From Paenarthrobacter aurescens (GTDB taxonomy: Bacteria > Actinomycetota > Actinomycetes > Actinomycetales > Micrococcaceae): a DNA stretch of 64,000 nt. Made by a program: the position numbers and the translations under genes. Positions within the stretch are counted from its first letter, which is position 1, and every line of letters begins with the position of its first letter. Below, in pieces: positions 17,630 to 25,623 of this stretch. Below the pieces are notes generated by a model, which worked only from the letters and a program-made list of their open reading frames with translations, searched no databases and was not told the DNA's origin. The stretch is taken from NCBI RefSeq assembly GCF_025421775.1, contig NZ_JAOEFX010000001.1, positions 124,001 to 188,000 of the forward strand. Reading direction: 5' to 3'.

Positions 17630-18985
17630 ATGGCACGTACCGCCTCCCTGTCCGGATTCCCCGAGTGGCTTCCCCAGGAGCGGTTGGTGGAACTCCATGT
17701 GCTGGATACGCTCCGGAAGACGTTTGAGTTGCACGGGTTTTCGTCCATCGAGACCAGGGCAGTGGAAACTGTGGGGCAGCTGCTCCGCAAAGGCGAGATC
17801 GACAAAGAGGTTTACGGGCTGAGCCGGCTCCAGGATGACGAGGGTGAGGCTGCGAAGCAGAACCAGGCGGATAAGGCTGACCCGAATGCCTTGGCCCTGC
17901 ACTTCGATCTGACGGTTCCCTTCGCCCGCTACGTGGTGGAGAACGCCGGCTATTTGGCGTTTCCGTTCCGGCGCTACCAGATCCAGAAGGTCTGGCGTGG
18001 TGAGCGCCCCCAGGAAGGCCGCGCGCGCGAGTTCACCCAGGCGGACATTGACGTGGTGGGCGACGGCGAGCTCCCGTTCCGCTACGACGTCGAGATCGCC
18101 CTGGTCATCGCCGAGGCACTGAGCGCGTTGCCGATTCCGGATTTCCGGCTCCGGATCAACAACCGGAAGCTGGCCGAAGGCTTCTACCGGGGTATTGGCC
18201 TCACAGACACCGCGGGCGTACTGCGCAGCATCGACAAACTGGAAAAGATCGGCGCTGCCAGGGTGGCAGAGCTGTTGAAGAGCGAGCTCGGTGCCACGGA
18301 CGAGCAAGCCGGACTGGCCCTGGAACTGGCAAGTATCCGCACTGAAGACACCTCCTTCGTCCAGCAGGTACGCGCTTTGGGCGTCACAGATGAACTCCTG
18401 GAGGAAGGGCTCAACGAGCTTGAACAGGTCATCCAAGCGGCAGTCCAGCGCGCCCCGGGCAAGGTAGTTGCAGACCTGAGCATCGCCCGCGGCCTGGACT
18501 ACTACACCGGAACCGTCGTCGAAACCGTGCTGGTGGGCCACGAGCAGCTGGGTTCCATTTGTTCCGGTGGCCGTTACGACGCCCTGGCTAGCAAGGGCAA
18601 CCGCAAGTTCCCCGGCGTCGGCCTTTCCATCGGCGTCACGCGGCTCGTTTCCCGCATACTCAGCCAGGAATTGGCAACGGCCTCGCGGTCGGTGCCTACT
18701 GCTGTTCTGGTGGCCTTGAACACTGACGACAGCTGGTCCGCTGCCCAGGACATTGCCGCCCAGCTGCGCGGCAGGGGCATTGCAACCGAGGTGGCGGCCA
18801 AGGCCGAGAAGTTCGGCAAGCAGATCAAATTTGCCGATCGCCGCGGCATCCCCTTCGTGTGGTTTACCGACGACGACGGCAAGCACCAGGTCAAGGACAT
18901 CCGCTCCGGCGAGCAGGTGGACGCCGACCCGGCGAGCTGGACGCCTCCCGAGGAGGACATGCACGTCCGCGTCACCACTGCCTGA
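17630..18985 (+). CDS. hisS: Histidyl-tRNA synthetase
   Basis: A 451-residue class II synthetase. Motif 2 lies around RRYQIQKVWRGERPQEGRAREFTQADIDVVG; the histidine-specific motif is ARGLDYYTGTVVE and motif 3 is GLSIGVTRL. The C-terminal anticodon-binding domain runs from about residue 360. It charges tRNA-His. The rel-ppiase-hisS-aspS neighbourhood is conserved in Actinobacteria. The start ATG has GAGGAG about 10 nt upstream. The leader contains the inverted repeat and hairpin described separately. Confidence 0.97.
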   Translation: MARTASLSGFPEWLPQERLVELHVLDTLRKTFELHGFSSIETRAVETVGQLLRKGEIDKEVYGLSRLQDDEGEAAKQNQADKADPNALALHFDLTVPFARYVVENAGYLAFPFRRYQIQKVWRGERPQEGRAREFTQADIDVVGDGELPFRYDVEIALVIAEALSALPIPDFRLRINNRKLAEGFYRGIGLTDTAGVLRSIDKLEKIGAARVAELLKSELGATDEQAGLALELASIRTEDTSFVQQVRALGVTDELLEEGLNELEQVIQAAVQRAPGKVVADLSIARGLDYYTGTVVETVLVGHEQLGSICSGGRYDALASKGNRKFPGVGLSIGVTRLVSRILSQELATASRSVPTAVLVALNTDDSWSAAQDIAAQLRGRGIATEVAAKAEKFGKQIKFADRRGIPFVWFTDDDGKHQVKDIRSGEQVDADPASWTPPEEDMHVRVTTA

Positions 18986-19035
18986 TACACACAGCGCTTG
19001 TTCCGCCGGTTGGCGGGAGCCGCGGCCGGTGCGGG

Positions 19036-19068
19036 TAAACTCGGACGGGACCGCCTTGCAGCGGTCCC
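19036..19068 (+). promoter_or_regulatory. Candidate aspS promoter with a hairpin at the predicted mRNA 5' end
   Basis: The -10-like TAAACT (19036-19041) is followed at the expected +1 region by GGGACCGC (19047-19054), which pairs perfectly with GCGGTCCC (19061-19068). A run of A/T follows. It may protect the 5' end or act as a small terminator of hisS read-through. Confidence 0.4.
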
Positions 19069-19096
19069 TATAAATTTTCATGCTGAAAGGAATGCT

Positions 19097-20890
19097 GTGC
19101 TGCGCACACATGACCTCGGATCACTTCGCTCCGAGCACATTGGACAAACCGTTACCCTGGCCGGCTGGGTGGGCCGCCGCCGTGATCACGGTGGCGTTGC
19201 ATTCGTTGACCTGCGTGACGCGTCCGGTGTCGCCCAGGTGGTTGTCCGTGAGGAAGAGGTCTTCCATGGCTTGCGGAACGAGTACGTCCTGCAGGTGACG
19301 GGTACCGTCAACAAGCGTCCCGAAGGCAACGAAAACCCGGCCCTGGCAACAGGTGGGATCGAGGTCATCGCCGATAAGGTGGTTATCCTCAACACTTCCG
19401 AGCCGCTTCCGTTCCAGATCGACGAGCACGTTGAAGTTGGCGAGGAAGCCCGCCTTAAGCACCGCTACCTGGACCTTCGCCGCCCTGGCCCCGCACGCAA
19501 CATGCGCCTGCGTTCGGAGGCCAACCGCGTGGCCCGCGAGTTGCTGCACCAGCGTGGTTACGTCGAAATTGAAACTCCCACGCTGACGCGTTCGACGCCG
19601 GAAGGCGCCCGCGACTTCGTCGTTCCGGCACGCCTGGCTCCAGGCTCCTGGTACGCGCTTCCGCAGTCACCGCAGCTTTTCAAGCAGCTCCTCCAAGTGG
19701 GCGGTTTTGAAAAGTACTACCAGATTGCCCGCTGCTACCGCGATGAAGACTTCCGGGCGGACCGCCAGCCCGAATTCACGCAGCTGGACATCGAAGCCAG
19801 CTTCGTTGACCAGGACGACGTCATTGAGCTCGGCGAAGCAATCGTCAAGGCACTGTGGCAGTTGATTGACGTGGAAATCCCGACCCCGATCCGCCGGATG
19901 ACGTACCTGGACGCGATGGCCAAGTACGGTTCGGACAAGCCGGACCTGCGTTTCGGCGTGGAGCTGACCGAGCTCACTGAGTTCTTCAAGGACACCAACT
20001 TTGGCGTCTTCAAGGCCCCGTATGTCGGAGCCGTGGTCATGCCCGGTGGTGCCTCACAGCCCCGCCGTACTCTGGACGGCTGGCAGGAATTCGCCAAGCA
20101 GCGCGGACACAAGGGTCTTGCCTACGTCCTCTTCAAGGAGGACGGCGAACTGGCGGGCCCCGTCGCCAAGAACTTGACGGAGGCCGAGCGCGAAGGCCTG
20201 GCCGACGCTGTCGGTGCGAAGCCGGGCGACTGCATCTTCTTCGCCTCCGGCGAGAAGTCCGCTGCGCGTGCCCTGCTCGGTGCCGCGCGTGTCGAGATCG
20301 GTCACCGCACCGGTTTGATCGATCCCAAGGACTGGGCTTTCGTGTGGATCGTGGATGCTCCGATGTTTGAGCCTGCAGCGGCCGCTGTAGCTTCCGGTGA
20401 CGTCGCCGTGGGCGCGGGTCAGTGGACGGCCGTGCACCACGCGTTCACGTCGCCCAAGCCTGAGTTCCTGGATACCTTCGACAAGGACCCTGAGTCCGCA
20501 CTGTCGTACGCCTATGACATCGTCTGCAACGGCAACGAAATCGGTGGCGGCTCCATCCGTATCCACGAGCGCGAAGTGCAGGAACGTGTCTTCCAGCTCA
20601 TGGGCCTGGACAAGGAAGATGCTGAAACCAAGTTCGGCTTCCTGTTGGAGGGCTTCAAGTACGGCGCACCTCCCCACGGTGGAATGGCCCTCGGCTGGGA
20701 CCGCGTGGTTGCCCTGCTTGCCGGGGTGGAGTCCATTCGCGACGTCATTGCCTTCCCGAAGTCGGGTAATGGCTATGACCCCCTGACTGCCGCGCCCGCG
20801 CCGATCACTGCGCAGCAGCGCAAGGAGGCTGGCGTCGACTTCAAGCCGGAAGCCAAGCCGGCGGCCAAGCCGGAAACGAAGTCCGAATAG
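19097..20890 (+). CDS. aspS: Aspartyl-tRNA synthetase (bacterial type)
   Basis: A 597-residue class IIb synthetase: OB-fold anticodon domain ([23 protein letters not shown]), motif 1 and catalytic core ([49 protein letters not shown]), the bacterial GAD insertion, and motif 3 ([15 protein letters not shown]). A Lys/Ala/Pro/Glu tail ends it. Whether it also charges tRNA-Asn (non-discriminating) depends on gatCAB elsewhere. The GTG at 19097 has GAAAGG 6 nt upstream (19085-19090); an earlier in-frame start at 18998 would add residues without homology. Confidence 0.97.
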   Translation: MLRTHDLGSLRSEHIGQTVTLAGWVGRRRDHGGVAFVDLRDASGVAQVVVREEEVFHGLRNEYVLQVTGTVNKRPEGNENPALATGGIEVIADKVVILNTSEPLPFQIDEHVEVGEEARLKHRYLDLRRPGPARNMRLRSEANRVARELLHQRGYVEIETPTLTRSTPEGARDFVVPARLAPGSWYALPQSPQLFKQLLQVGGFEKYYQIARCYRDEDFRADRQPEFTQLDIEASFVDQDDVIELGEAIVKALWQLIDVEIPTPIRRMTYLDAMAKYGSDKPDLRFGVELTELTEFFKDTNFGVFKAPYVGAVVMPGGASQPRRTLDGWQEFAKQRGHKGLAYVLFKEDGELAGPVAKNLTEAEREGLADAVGAKPGDCIFFASGEKSAARALLGAARVEIGHRTGLIDPKDWAFVWIVDAPMFEPAAAAVASGDVAVGAGQWTAVHHAFTSPKPEFLDTFDKDPESALSYAYDIVCNGNEIGGGSIRIHEREVQERVFQLMGLDKEDAETKFGFLLEGFKYGAPPHGGMALGWDRVVALLAGVESIRDVIAFPKSGNGYDPLTAAPAPITAQQRKEAGVDFKPEAKPAAKPETKSE

Positions 20891-20898
20891 ATCGTTAG

Positions 20899-20932
20899 CC
20901 AAAGGCTCTCCACCTCGGTGGGGAGCCTTTGG
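20899..20932 (+). terminator. Hairpin terminator after aspS
   Basis: CCAAAGGCTC (20899-20908) pairs with GAGCCTTTGG (20923-20932); inside it CCACC pairs with GGTGG around a TC loop, with one wobble pair. TGTTCCTT follows. Confidence 0.75.
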
Positions 20933-20961
20933 TGTTCCTTCCAGCGAAAGGTGCTCCGACC

Positions 20962-21765
20962 GTGGTTGAGCAATCCACCATCGAGACACTCATGGACAAA
21001 GCGTGGCCAGCCCTGGAACGGGAAGCGGCAGGGGAGTGGGTACTCCGCGCCTCGGACGGAGTGACGCAACGGGCCAACTCCGTGTGGCCGAAGCGTACAT
21101 CCAACGGTGTTCCCGCCGGTGTTCCCGCCAGTTCAGATCGTGCGGGTATCGAAGCGGCCGTGCGGTCTGCAGCTCAGTGGTACCGGAAACGTCGCCTTCC
21201 CGTGATTTTCCAGGTCTTCGAGGATTCCCGCAGCGCTGCCCTCAACTCTGTTTTGGACGGCCAACGCTTCACCCGGCAGTCTGAAACAAGGATCATGGTC
21301 CGCGGCACGGACGGTCTGCCGGTCGGCGCCTCAGGAATGCGTGTGGAACTCGCTGAGAACCCTTCGGATGAATGGCTCCGGTTGTGGTGGGCCGTCGACG
21401 GCCGTGGCGGGGAGGCCGAGTTGTCGGTCGCCCACAAGATTCTCACCGCTTGTCCGGAACTGTACGCGCTGGTGCGGGACGACGACGGCGTCCCAGCCGC
21501 CGTCGGTCGTCTTGCCTTGGTGGACGGCTGGGGCGGTATCTACAGTATGGCGACGACGACAGGGCATCGCAGGCGCGGATACGGCACCCAGGTGCTGGCA
21601 GCGTTGCTGAATGCAGGGGCCGAACGGGAGCTTGAGGGATTCTGGCTGCTGGTCACCGAATCCAACCACGGAGCGCAGTCGCTGTACTCACAGGCGGGTT
21701 TCACCGACTTCGGCAGCTACGTGTACCGGCAAGCTCCATTGAAGCGTGCCCTCAGCGGCTGCTAG
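20962..21765 (+). CDS. GNAT-family N-acetyltransferase
   Basis: A 267-residue protein. The C-terminal half has the GNAT fold: IYSMATTTGHRRRGYGTQVL holds the acetyl-CoA pyrophosphate-binding Q/R-x-x-G-x-G/A motif (GHRRRGYG), followed by TESNHGAQSLYSQAGF. The N-terminal half is a related but degenerate domain, as in other tandem actinobacterial GNATs. The substrate is unknown. The GTG at 20962 is chosen from GAAAGG (20946-20951) 10 nt upstream; a GTG at 20929 would lie within the aspS terminator. Its TAG shares a CTAG with the convergent VLRF1-like gene. Confidence 0.85.
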   Translation: MVEQSTIETLMDKAWPALEREAAGEWVLRASDGVTQRANSVWPKRTSNGVPAGVPASSDRAGIEAAVRSAAQWYRKRRLPVIFQVFEDSRSAALNSVLDGQRFTRQSETRIMVRGTDGLPVGASGMRVELAENPSDEWLRLWWAVDGRGGEAELSVAHKILTACPELYALVRDDDGVPAAVGRLALVDGWGGIYSMATTTGHRRRGYGTQVLAALLNAGAERELEGFWLLVTESNHGAQSLYSQAGFTDFGSYVYRQAPLKRALSGC

Positions 21766-22370
21766 CCCGGAGGATCGGTCACTGTGATCCGGATTGAGCA
21801 AGCGTCGGCGGCGGCCTTCGGGAGGACGTTGGACTTGGCCACCTGAATGTCCAGGAAAGCAAGGCGGGTCCGGCCTGCAACGGTTTTGAGGGCTGGTTGG
21901 GCAAGGACCTGCTCCACCAAGGTGCGGTCGCCGCCAGGAACAATGTACTCAATGCGGTGCCGGGCGAAAATTCGTGCGGCGTGTTCGGCCGTGGACTTGG
22001 ACTCGAGGTGGCGGTTCCCGGTCTTCGACGCCAGGATCGTTGCTCCACTGGCCGAGGCCACAGCGTAACCACCCCGGCGCACCAGCACGAGGCCCAGCCC
22101 ACGCTCCTGGGCGGCAAGGGATGCCAGGCGCTCAAGCTCCGTCGCTCCGCGTCCCGGGCGTCCGTCAGCAAGCCAGGGTGCGCGTAGCAGGGCGGCAGCA
22201 CCGTCAGCCGCACGCAGCAGCAGCCCGTCGTCGTGGAAATCTTCCTGCAGCGCTCCGTGGCTCGCCTTGAACCGTTCGACCCAGCCAAGGAGCCGCTCCG
22301 CCGGTACAACAGCCGTGCGGGTGGTGTTACCCGGCTGCTGTGGCAGCGGGGCTGATCGGGGGCGGCCCAC
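21762..22370 (-). CDS. VLRF1-like (Vms1/ANKZF1-related) protein, tentative
   Basis: A 202-residue soluble protein. It has the outline of the actinobacterial acVLRF1 peptidyl-tRNA hydrolase family: a WVERFKASHG segment near the N-terminus, GLVLVRRGGYAVASASG, then SKTGNRHLESKSTAEHAARIF. In the families I know, that last region reads as a G-rich loop with a catalytic Gln; here it holds no GxxQ, so activity as a release factor is doubtful. Such proteins free nascent chains from stalled ribosomes. A GTG start is supported by AAGGAG 8 nt upstream. It diverges from rarA and converges on the GNAT gene. The family call rests on pattern memory and could be wrong. Confidence 0.45.
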   Translation of the reverse strand: MGRPRSAPLPQQPGNTTRTAVVPAERLLGWVERFKASHGALQEDFHDDGLLLRAADGAAALLRAPWLADGRPGRGATELERLASLAAQERGLGLVLVRRGGYAVASASGATILASKTGNRHLESKSTAEHAARIFARHRIEYIVPGGDRTLVEQVLAQPALKTVAGRTRLAFLDIQVAKSNVLPKAAADACSIRITVTDPPG

Positions 22371-22399
22371 GTCGATGTCTCCTTTGCTCGAACTATGAG

Positions 22400-22405
22400 T
22401 AGCCT
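22400..22405 (+). promoter_or_regulatory. Candidate -10 element of a leaderless rarA transcript
   Basis: TAGCCT is followed by 6 nt and then the rarA GTG (22412). No Shine-Dalgarno is present in the 41-nt divergent gap. Confidence 0.5.
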
Positions 22406-22411
22406 ATCCAT

Positions 22412-23896
22412 GTGGAAGATCTCTTTGGTGCGGGTGCAGTCAACGACGACGAGTCGGAGGATCTGCCTGCCACCGGGGGACCTTCCGACGCCCACTGGAT
22501 GGCGTCCCAACGCAGCCCCTTGGCGGTGAGAATGCGGCCCCGGACCTTGGATGACGTTGTGGGCCAGCAGCATTTGCTGGGAAAGGGTTCCCCTCTTCGG
22601 CAGCTGGCGGCCGGAGCCGAGGCGGCCGGTCCGGCAGGTCCCAGCTCGGTGATCCTTTGGGGACCGCCTGGGACCGGCAAGACCACCCTGGCACACGTGA
22701 TCGCGCGGGGTCCGGGACGGAAGTTCGTTGAACTGTCCGCGATCACCGCCGGTGTGAAGGATGTCCGGCGCGTCATGGACGAGGCACTGACGGCGCGTGA
22801 CCTTTACAAGAAGACCACGGTCTTGTTCCTCGACGAGATCCACCGCTTCAACAAAGCCCAGCAGGATGCGCTGCTGCCCGGCGTGGAGAACCGCTGGGTT
22901 GTGCTGGTGGCAGCTACCACGGAGAACCCATCGTTCTCGGTAGTGTCGCCGCTCCTGTCCCGCTCGCTCCTGCTGACCCTGAAGCCGCTTACCGACGATG
23001 ACATTTCGGGTTTGCTCCAAAGGGCTGTGGCAGACGCCCGCGGCCTCTCCGGACGGGTGGAGCTCAGCCCGGAGGCCTTGGACCACCTCGTCCGGTTGTC
23101 CGGGGGTGACGCCCGGAGGGCGTTGACAGCACTGGAAGCCGCCGCCGGCGTTGCGTTCGGTGACTCTGCCGCCGTCGGGAACACCGACCCCGCAGACGCG
23201 GAGGAGGACAGCGACGACGGCGAACCCGGACTTGCGGGCGACGGCGCACCGGACGCCCCGGTCTTGGTGGAACTGCGCCACACCGAACGCGCCCTGGACG
23301 CAGCAGCCGTTCGCTATGACCGCGCCGGTGACCAGCACTACGACGTAGCCAGCGCGTTCATCAAGTCCATTCGGGGCTCTGATGTTGATGCCGCACTGCA
23401 CTACCTGGCGCGCATGCTGGAGGCTGGCGAGGACCCGCGGTTCGTCGCGCGGCGCATCGTTATTTCCGCGGCCGAAGATATCGGGATGGCCGATCCCACG
23501 GCGTTGCAGACGGCCGTGGCGGCCGCGCAGGCGGTACAGCTGATTGGCATGCCGGAGGGGCGGATCGTTCTTGCCGAAGCCGTGGTCCACTTGGCTACCG
23601 CACCCAAGTCCAATGCTGCCTACATGGGCTTAAACAAGGCCGTTGCCGATGTCCGGGCCGGTTTTGGCGGCGGTATCCCCATGCACTTGCGGGACGCGCA
23701 CTACCCGGGCGCCAAGCAGCTGGGCCACGGCAAAAGCTACAAGTACGCCCACGACGAACCGCACGGCGTGGCAACCCAGCAGTATCCGCCAGACGACCTG
23801 GTGGGGAAGGACTACTACGAGCCAACCAATAACGGCGCTGAACGGGACATCGCGGCACGGCTTGAACGGCTTCGCAAGATCGTGCGTGGGGAGTAG
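22412..23896 (+). CDS. rarA: Replication-associated recombination protein A (RarA/MgsA) AAA+ ATPase
   Basis: A 494-residue clamp-loader-like AAA+ protein. Walker A is GPPGTGKTT (near residue 84), Walker B is [19 protein letters not shown], sensor 1 is AATTENPSF, and the C-terminal tetramerisation domain includes [18 protein letters not shown] and [19 protein letters not shown]. It acts at stalled replication forks. An acidic insertion (about residues 250-285) interrupts the lid region. The GTG start lacks a ribosome site and sits 6 nt after a -10-like hexamer. Confidence 0.95.
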   Translation: MEDLFGAGAVNDDESEDLPATGGPSDAHWMASQRSPLAVRMRPRTLDDVVGQQHLLGKGSPLRQLAAGAEAAGPAGPSSVILWGPPGTGKTTLAHVIARGPGRKFVELSAITAGVKDVRRVMDEALTARDLYKKTTVLFLDEIHRFNKAQQDALLPGVENRWVVLVAATTENPSFSVVSPLLSRSLLLTLKPLTDDDISGLLQRAVADARGLSGRVELSPEALDHLVRLSGGDARRALTALEAAAGVAFGDSAAVGNTDPADAEEDSDDGEPGLAGDGAPDAPVLVELRHTERALDAAAVRYDRAGDQHYDVASAFIKSIRGSDVDAALHYLARMLEAGEDPRFVARRIVISAAEDIGMADPTALQTAVAAAQAVQLIGMPEGRIVLAEAVVHLATAPKSNAAYMGLNKAVADVRAGFGGGIPMHLRDAHYPGAKQLGHGKSYKYAHDEPHGVATQQYPPDDLVGKDYYEPTNNGAERDIAARLERLRKIVRGE

Positions 23897-24101
23897 TCCG
23901 CCGAAACAAGCAAGCGGTGGGCGGCGGCCCTGCACATGGTAGGATAGTTGCTTGTCTGGCATGGCCCGACGCACAATCCCTTTGAAGATTTACTCCATAG
24001 TGCTGTGCGCCCGGGCTAGTAGCAAGAGGCAGCGGTTGGCCGATGCTCTCCCTGATGGAGGCCAGTAACACAGACACACCGCAGTAATTGGAAGGACACA
24101 A
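23897..24101 (+). promoter_or_regulatory. rpsD promoter and structured 5' leader
   Basis: A gene-free stretch. TAGGAT at 23940-23945 is a good -10, giving a leader of about 150 nt before rpsD. Near its 3' end, TTGGC and GCCAG flank CTCC and GGAG around CTGAT, forming a stem close to the ribosome site (GGAAGGA, about 24090). A long structured leader before an r-protein gene suggests autogenous control by S4, but I recognise no known S4 leader consensus. Confidence 0.4.
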
Positions 24102-24722
24102 GTGGCTAACAACACTCGTGCTCGCCGTACCGCACGTCTTTCACGTGCACTCGGCATTGCTCTGACCCCCAAGGCCGCCAAGTACATGGAGCGCCGTCCG
24201 TACGGCCCCGGCGAGCATGGCCGTGCCCGCAAGAAGCAGGACTCCGACTACGCCGTACGTCTGCGCGAAAAGCAGCGTCTGCGCGCCCAGTACGGCATCC
24301 GCGAAGCACAGATGACCCGTGCCTTCGAAGAAGCACGCCGCACCAAGGGCCTGACCGGTGAAAACCTGGTTGAGCTGCTCGAAATGCGTCTGGACGCCCT
24401 CGTGCTCCGTGCAGGCTTCGCCCGCACCATCGCACAGGCCCGCCAGCTGGTTGTGCACCGCCACATCATGGTTGACGGCATCCGCGTGGACCGCCCGTCC
24501 TTCCGCGTTGGCGAAGGCCAGCTCATCCACGTTCACAGCCGCTCCGAGGTCATGCCCCCGTTCCAGGTGGCAGCAGCCGGCGCACACGTTCTGAACAACG
24601 TGCCGGCATACCTGGACGTCAAGATTGACGCCCTGCAGGCCCGCCTGGTTCGTCGCCCGAAGCGCTCTGAGGTCCCCGTGATCTGCGAAGAGCAGCTCGT
24701 CGTCGAATTCTACGCTCGCTAA
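24102..24722 (+). CDS. rpsD: 30S ribosomal protein S4
   Basis: A 206-residue primary-binding r-protein with the S4 N-terminal region (RLSRALG, RRPYGPGEHGR) and the S4 RNA-binding domain (MRLDALVLRAGFARTIAQARQLVVHRHIMVDG). It nucleates assembly of the 30S 5' domain. The N-terminal Cys4 zinc motif found in some S4 proteins is absent; the only cysteine is in VICEEQ, so this is the zinc-independent form. The start is GTG. It stands alone here rather than in the alpha operon, with its own leader and a strong terminator. Confidence 0.97.
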   Translation: MANNTRARRTARLSRALGIALTPKAAKYMERRPYGPGEHGRARKKQDSDYAVRLREKQRLRAQYGIREAQMTRAFEEARRTKGLTGENLVELLEMRLDALVLRAGFARTIAQARQLVVHRHIMVDGIRVDRPSFRVGEGQLIHVHSRSEVMPPFQVAAAGAHVLNNVPAYLDVKIDALQARLVRRPKRSEVPVICEEQLVVEFYAR

Positions 24723-24734
24723 ATTCAAGCAGCG

Positions 24735-24778
24735 CATACAAAGAAGCCCGTGGCACACGCCGCGGGCTTCTTTGTATG
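24735..24778 (+). terminator. Intrinsic terminator after rpsD
   Basis: Perfect 16-nt arms: CATACAAAGAAGCCCG (24735-24750) and CGGGCTTCTTTGTATG (24763-24778). A TTT run lies within the 3' arm. It begins 12 nt after the rpsD stop. Confidence 0.9.
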
Positions 24779-24808
24779 TAAGGTACCGGTCCAATGTAGG
24801 TAAGGTAC
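24778..24808 (+). promoter_or_regulatory. Tandem GTAAGGTAC repeats upstream of the DUF948 gene
   Basis: GTAAGGTAC occurs at 24778-24786 and again at 24800-24808, 22 nt apart (about two helical turns). Each contains TAAGGT, a -10-like hexamer seen elsewhere in the window. They could be tandem promoters or a paired protein-binding site for the DUF948-DUF6167-alaS transcript. Confidence 0.4.
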
Positions 24809-24880
24809 TTGGGGAGGCCTTGGCCAAAGCCGTGAACCGGCTGGTGCAGGGCAGCGCAACGATCCTAGGAGAAGAGTTCT

Positions 24881-25255
24881 ATGTCTGGTGGCGACATCGC
24901 GGGCCTCATCGCAGCAGGAGTGTTCGCGCTCCTTGTTCTGCTGTTGGCCGTGCCCATCCTGAAGCTGGGCGGCGTTTTTGACGAAGTCCGCACCTCCATC
25001 CGTTCCATCAGCGACGGCGCCACGCCCCTGATGGACGAAGTGACCGCTACGGTGACTACCACTAATCAGCAGCTGAAGAAGGTTGACGGCATTGCCTCCA
25101 ACGTCTCAGATGCATCTGCCAATATTTCCGCGTTGTCGTCGCTCGTGGCCGCCACCGTTGGTTCGCCGCTGATCAAGGTGGCTGCGTTCAGTTACGGCGT
25201 CCGTTCTGCTTTCGCCGGACGCCGCGCCCCTTCCTCCGGCCGCCGCAGCCGCTGA
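24881..25255 (+). CDS. DUF948 membrane protein
   Basis: A 124-residue protein. One N-terminal transmembrane segment (IAGLIAAGVFALLVLLLAVPIL) is followed by an amphipathic helical domain (FDEVRTSIRSISDGATPLMDEVTATV), the DUF948 architecture, and a basic tail. The function is unknown; it has the look of a membrane-tethered coiled coil. AGGAGAAG lies about 7 nt before the ATG. It is followed 22 nt later by the next small membrane protein and then alaS, an order common in Micrococcaceae. Confidence 0.85.
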   Translation: MSGGDIAGLIAAGVFALLVLLLAVPILKLGGVFDEVRTSIRSISDGATPLMDEVTATVTTTNQQLKKVDGIASNVSDASANISALSSLVAATVGSPLIKVAAFSYGVRSAFAGRRAPSSGRRSR

Positions 25256-25277
25256 AACAACGGGAGACCATAAACCC

Positions 25278-25508
25278 ATGAAAAGAATTGTTTGGATGGG
25301 CATCGGCGTCGCAATCGGCGTCATCGCCTTCCGTAAGATCACCGAAGCCAAGGCCACCATCGGGCCCGAAGGGTTGAACCGCGCGGTCGGCCGAATGGCT
25401 GATGGCTTGTTCGACTTCGCCGACGCCGTGCGGACCGGCATGCATCAACGCGAAGAGGATCTTCGGGCAGCGTTGGGGATCGACGACGCCGGAGCGGGTC
25501 GCCGCTAG
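25278..25508 (+). CDS. Small membrane protein, DUF6167-like
   Basis: A 76-residue protein. A short hydrophobic N-terminal segment (IVWMGIGVAIGVIAF) precedes a charged helical tail (RAVGRMADGLFDFADAVRTGMHQREEDLRAAL). It matches my recollection of small actinobacterial DUF6167 proteins encoded just upstream of alaS. The function is unknown. It has GGGAG about 12 nt upstream of ATG. Confidence 0.75.
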   Translation: MKRIVWMGIGVAIGVIAFRKITEAKATIGPEGLNRAVGRMADGLFDFADAVRTGMHQREEDLRAALGIDDAGAGRR

Positions 25509-25623
25509 CAGGAGCGGTTCGCTCCAAAGCCCTCAACAGGGCAGAATGGAAAGCTGCGGAACGGCACCAGCCGGTACCGCGCACATCGTGTGCAGTGAAT
25601 TGAGAAGGGTAAGTAATCAGCTA

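Noticed and set aside
20929..20961. Upstream GTG start for the GNAT gene at 20929
   Set aside because: It lies within the aspS terminator hairpin and has no ribosome site; 20962 is better supported.
25509..25623. T-box or other riboswitch before alaS
   Set aside because: The 115-nt gap shows no specifier loop, T-box or terminator; nothing beyond a weak ribosome site.
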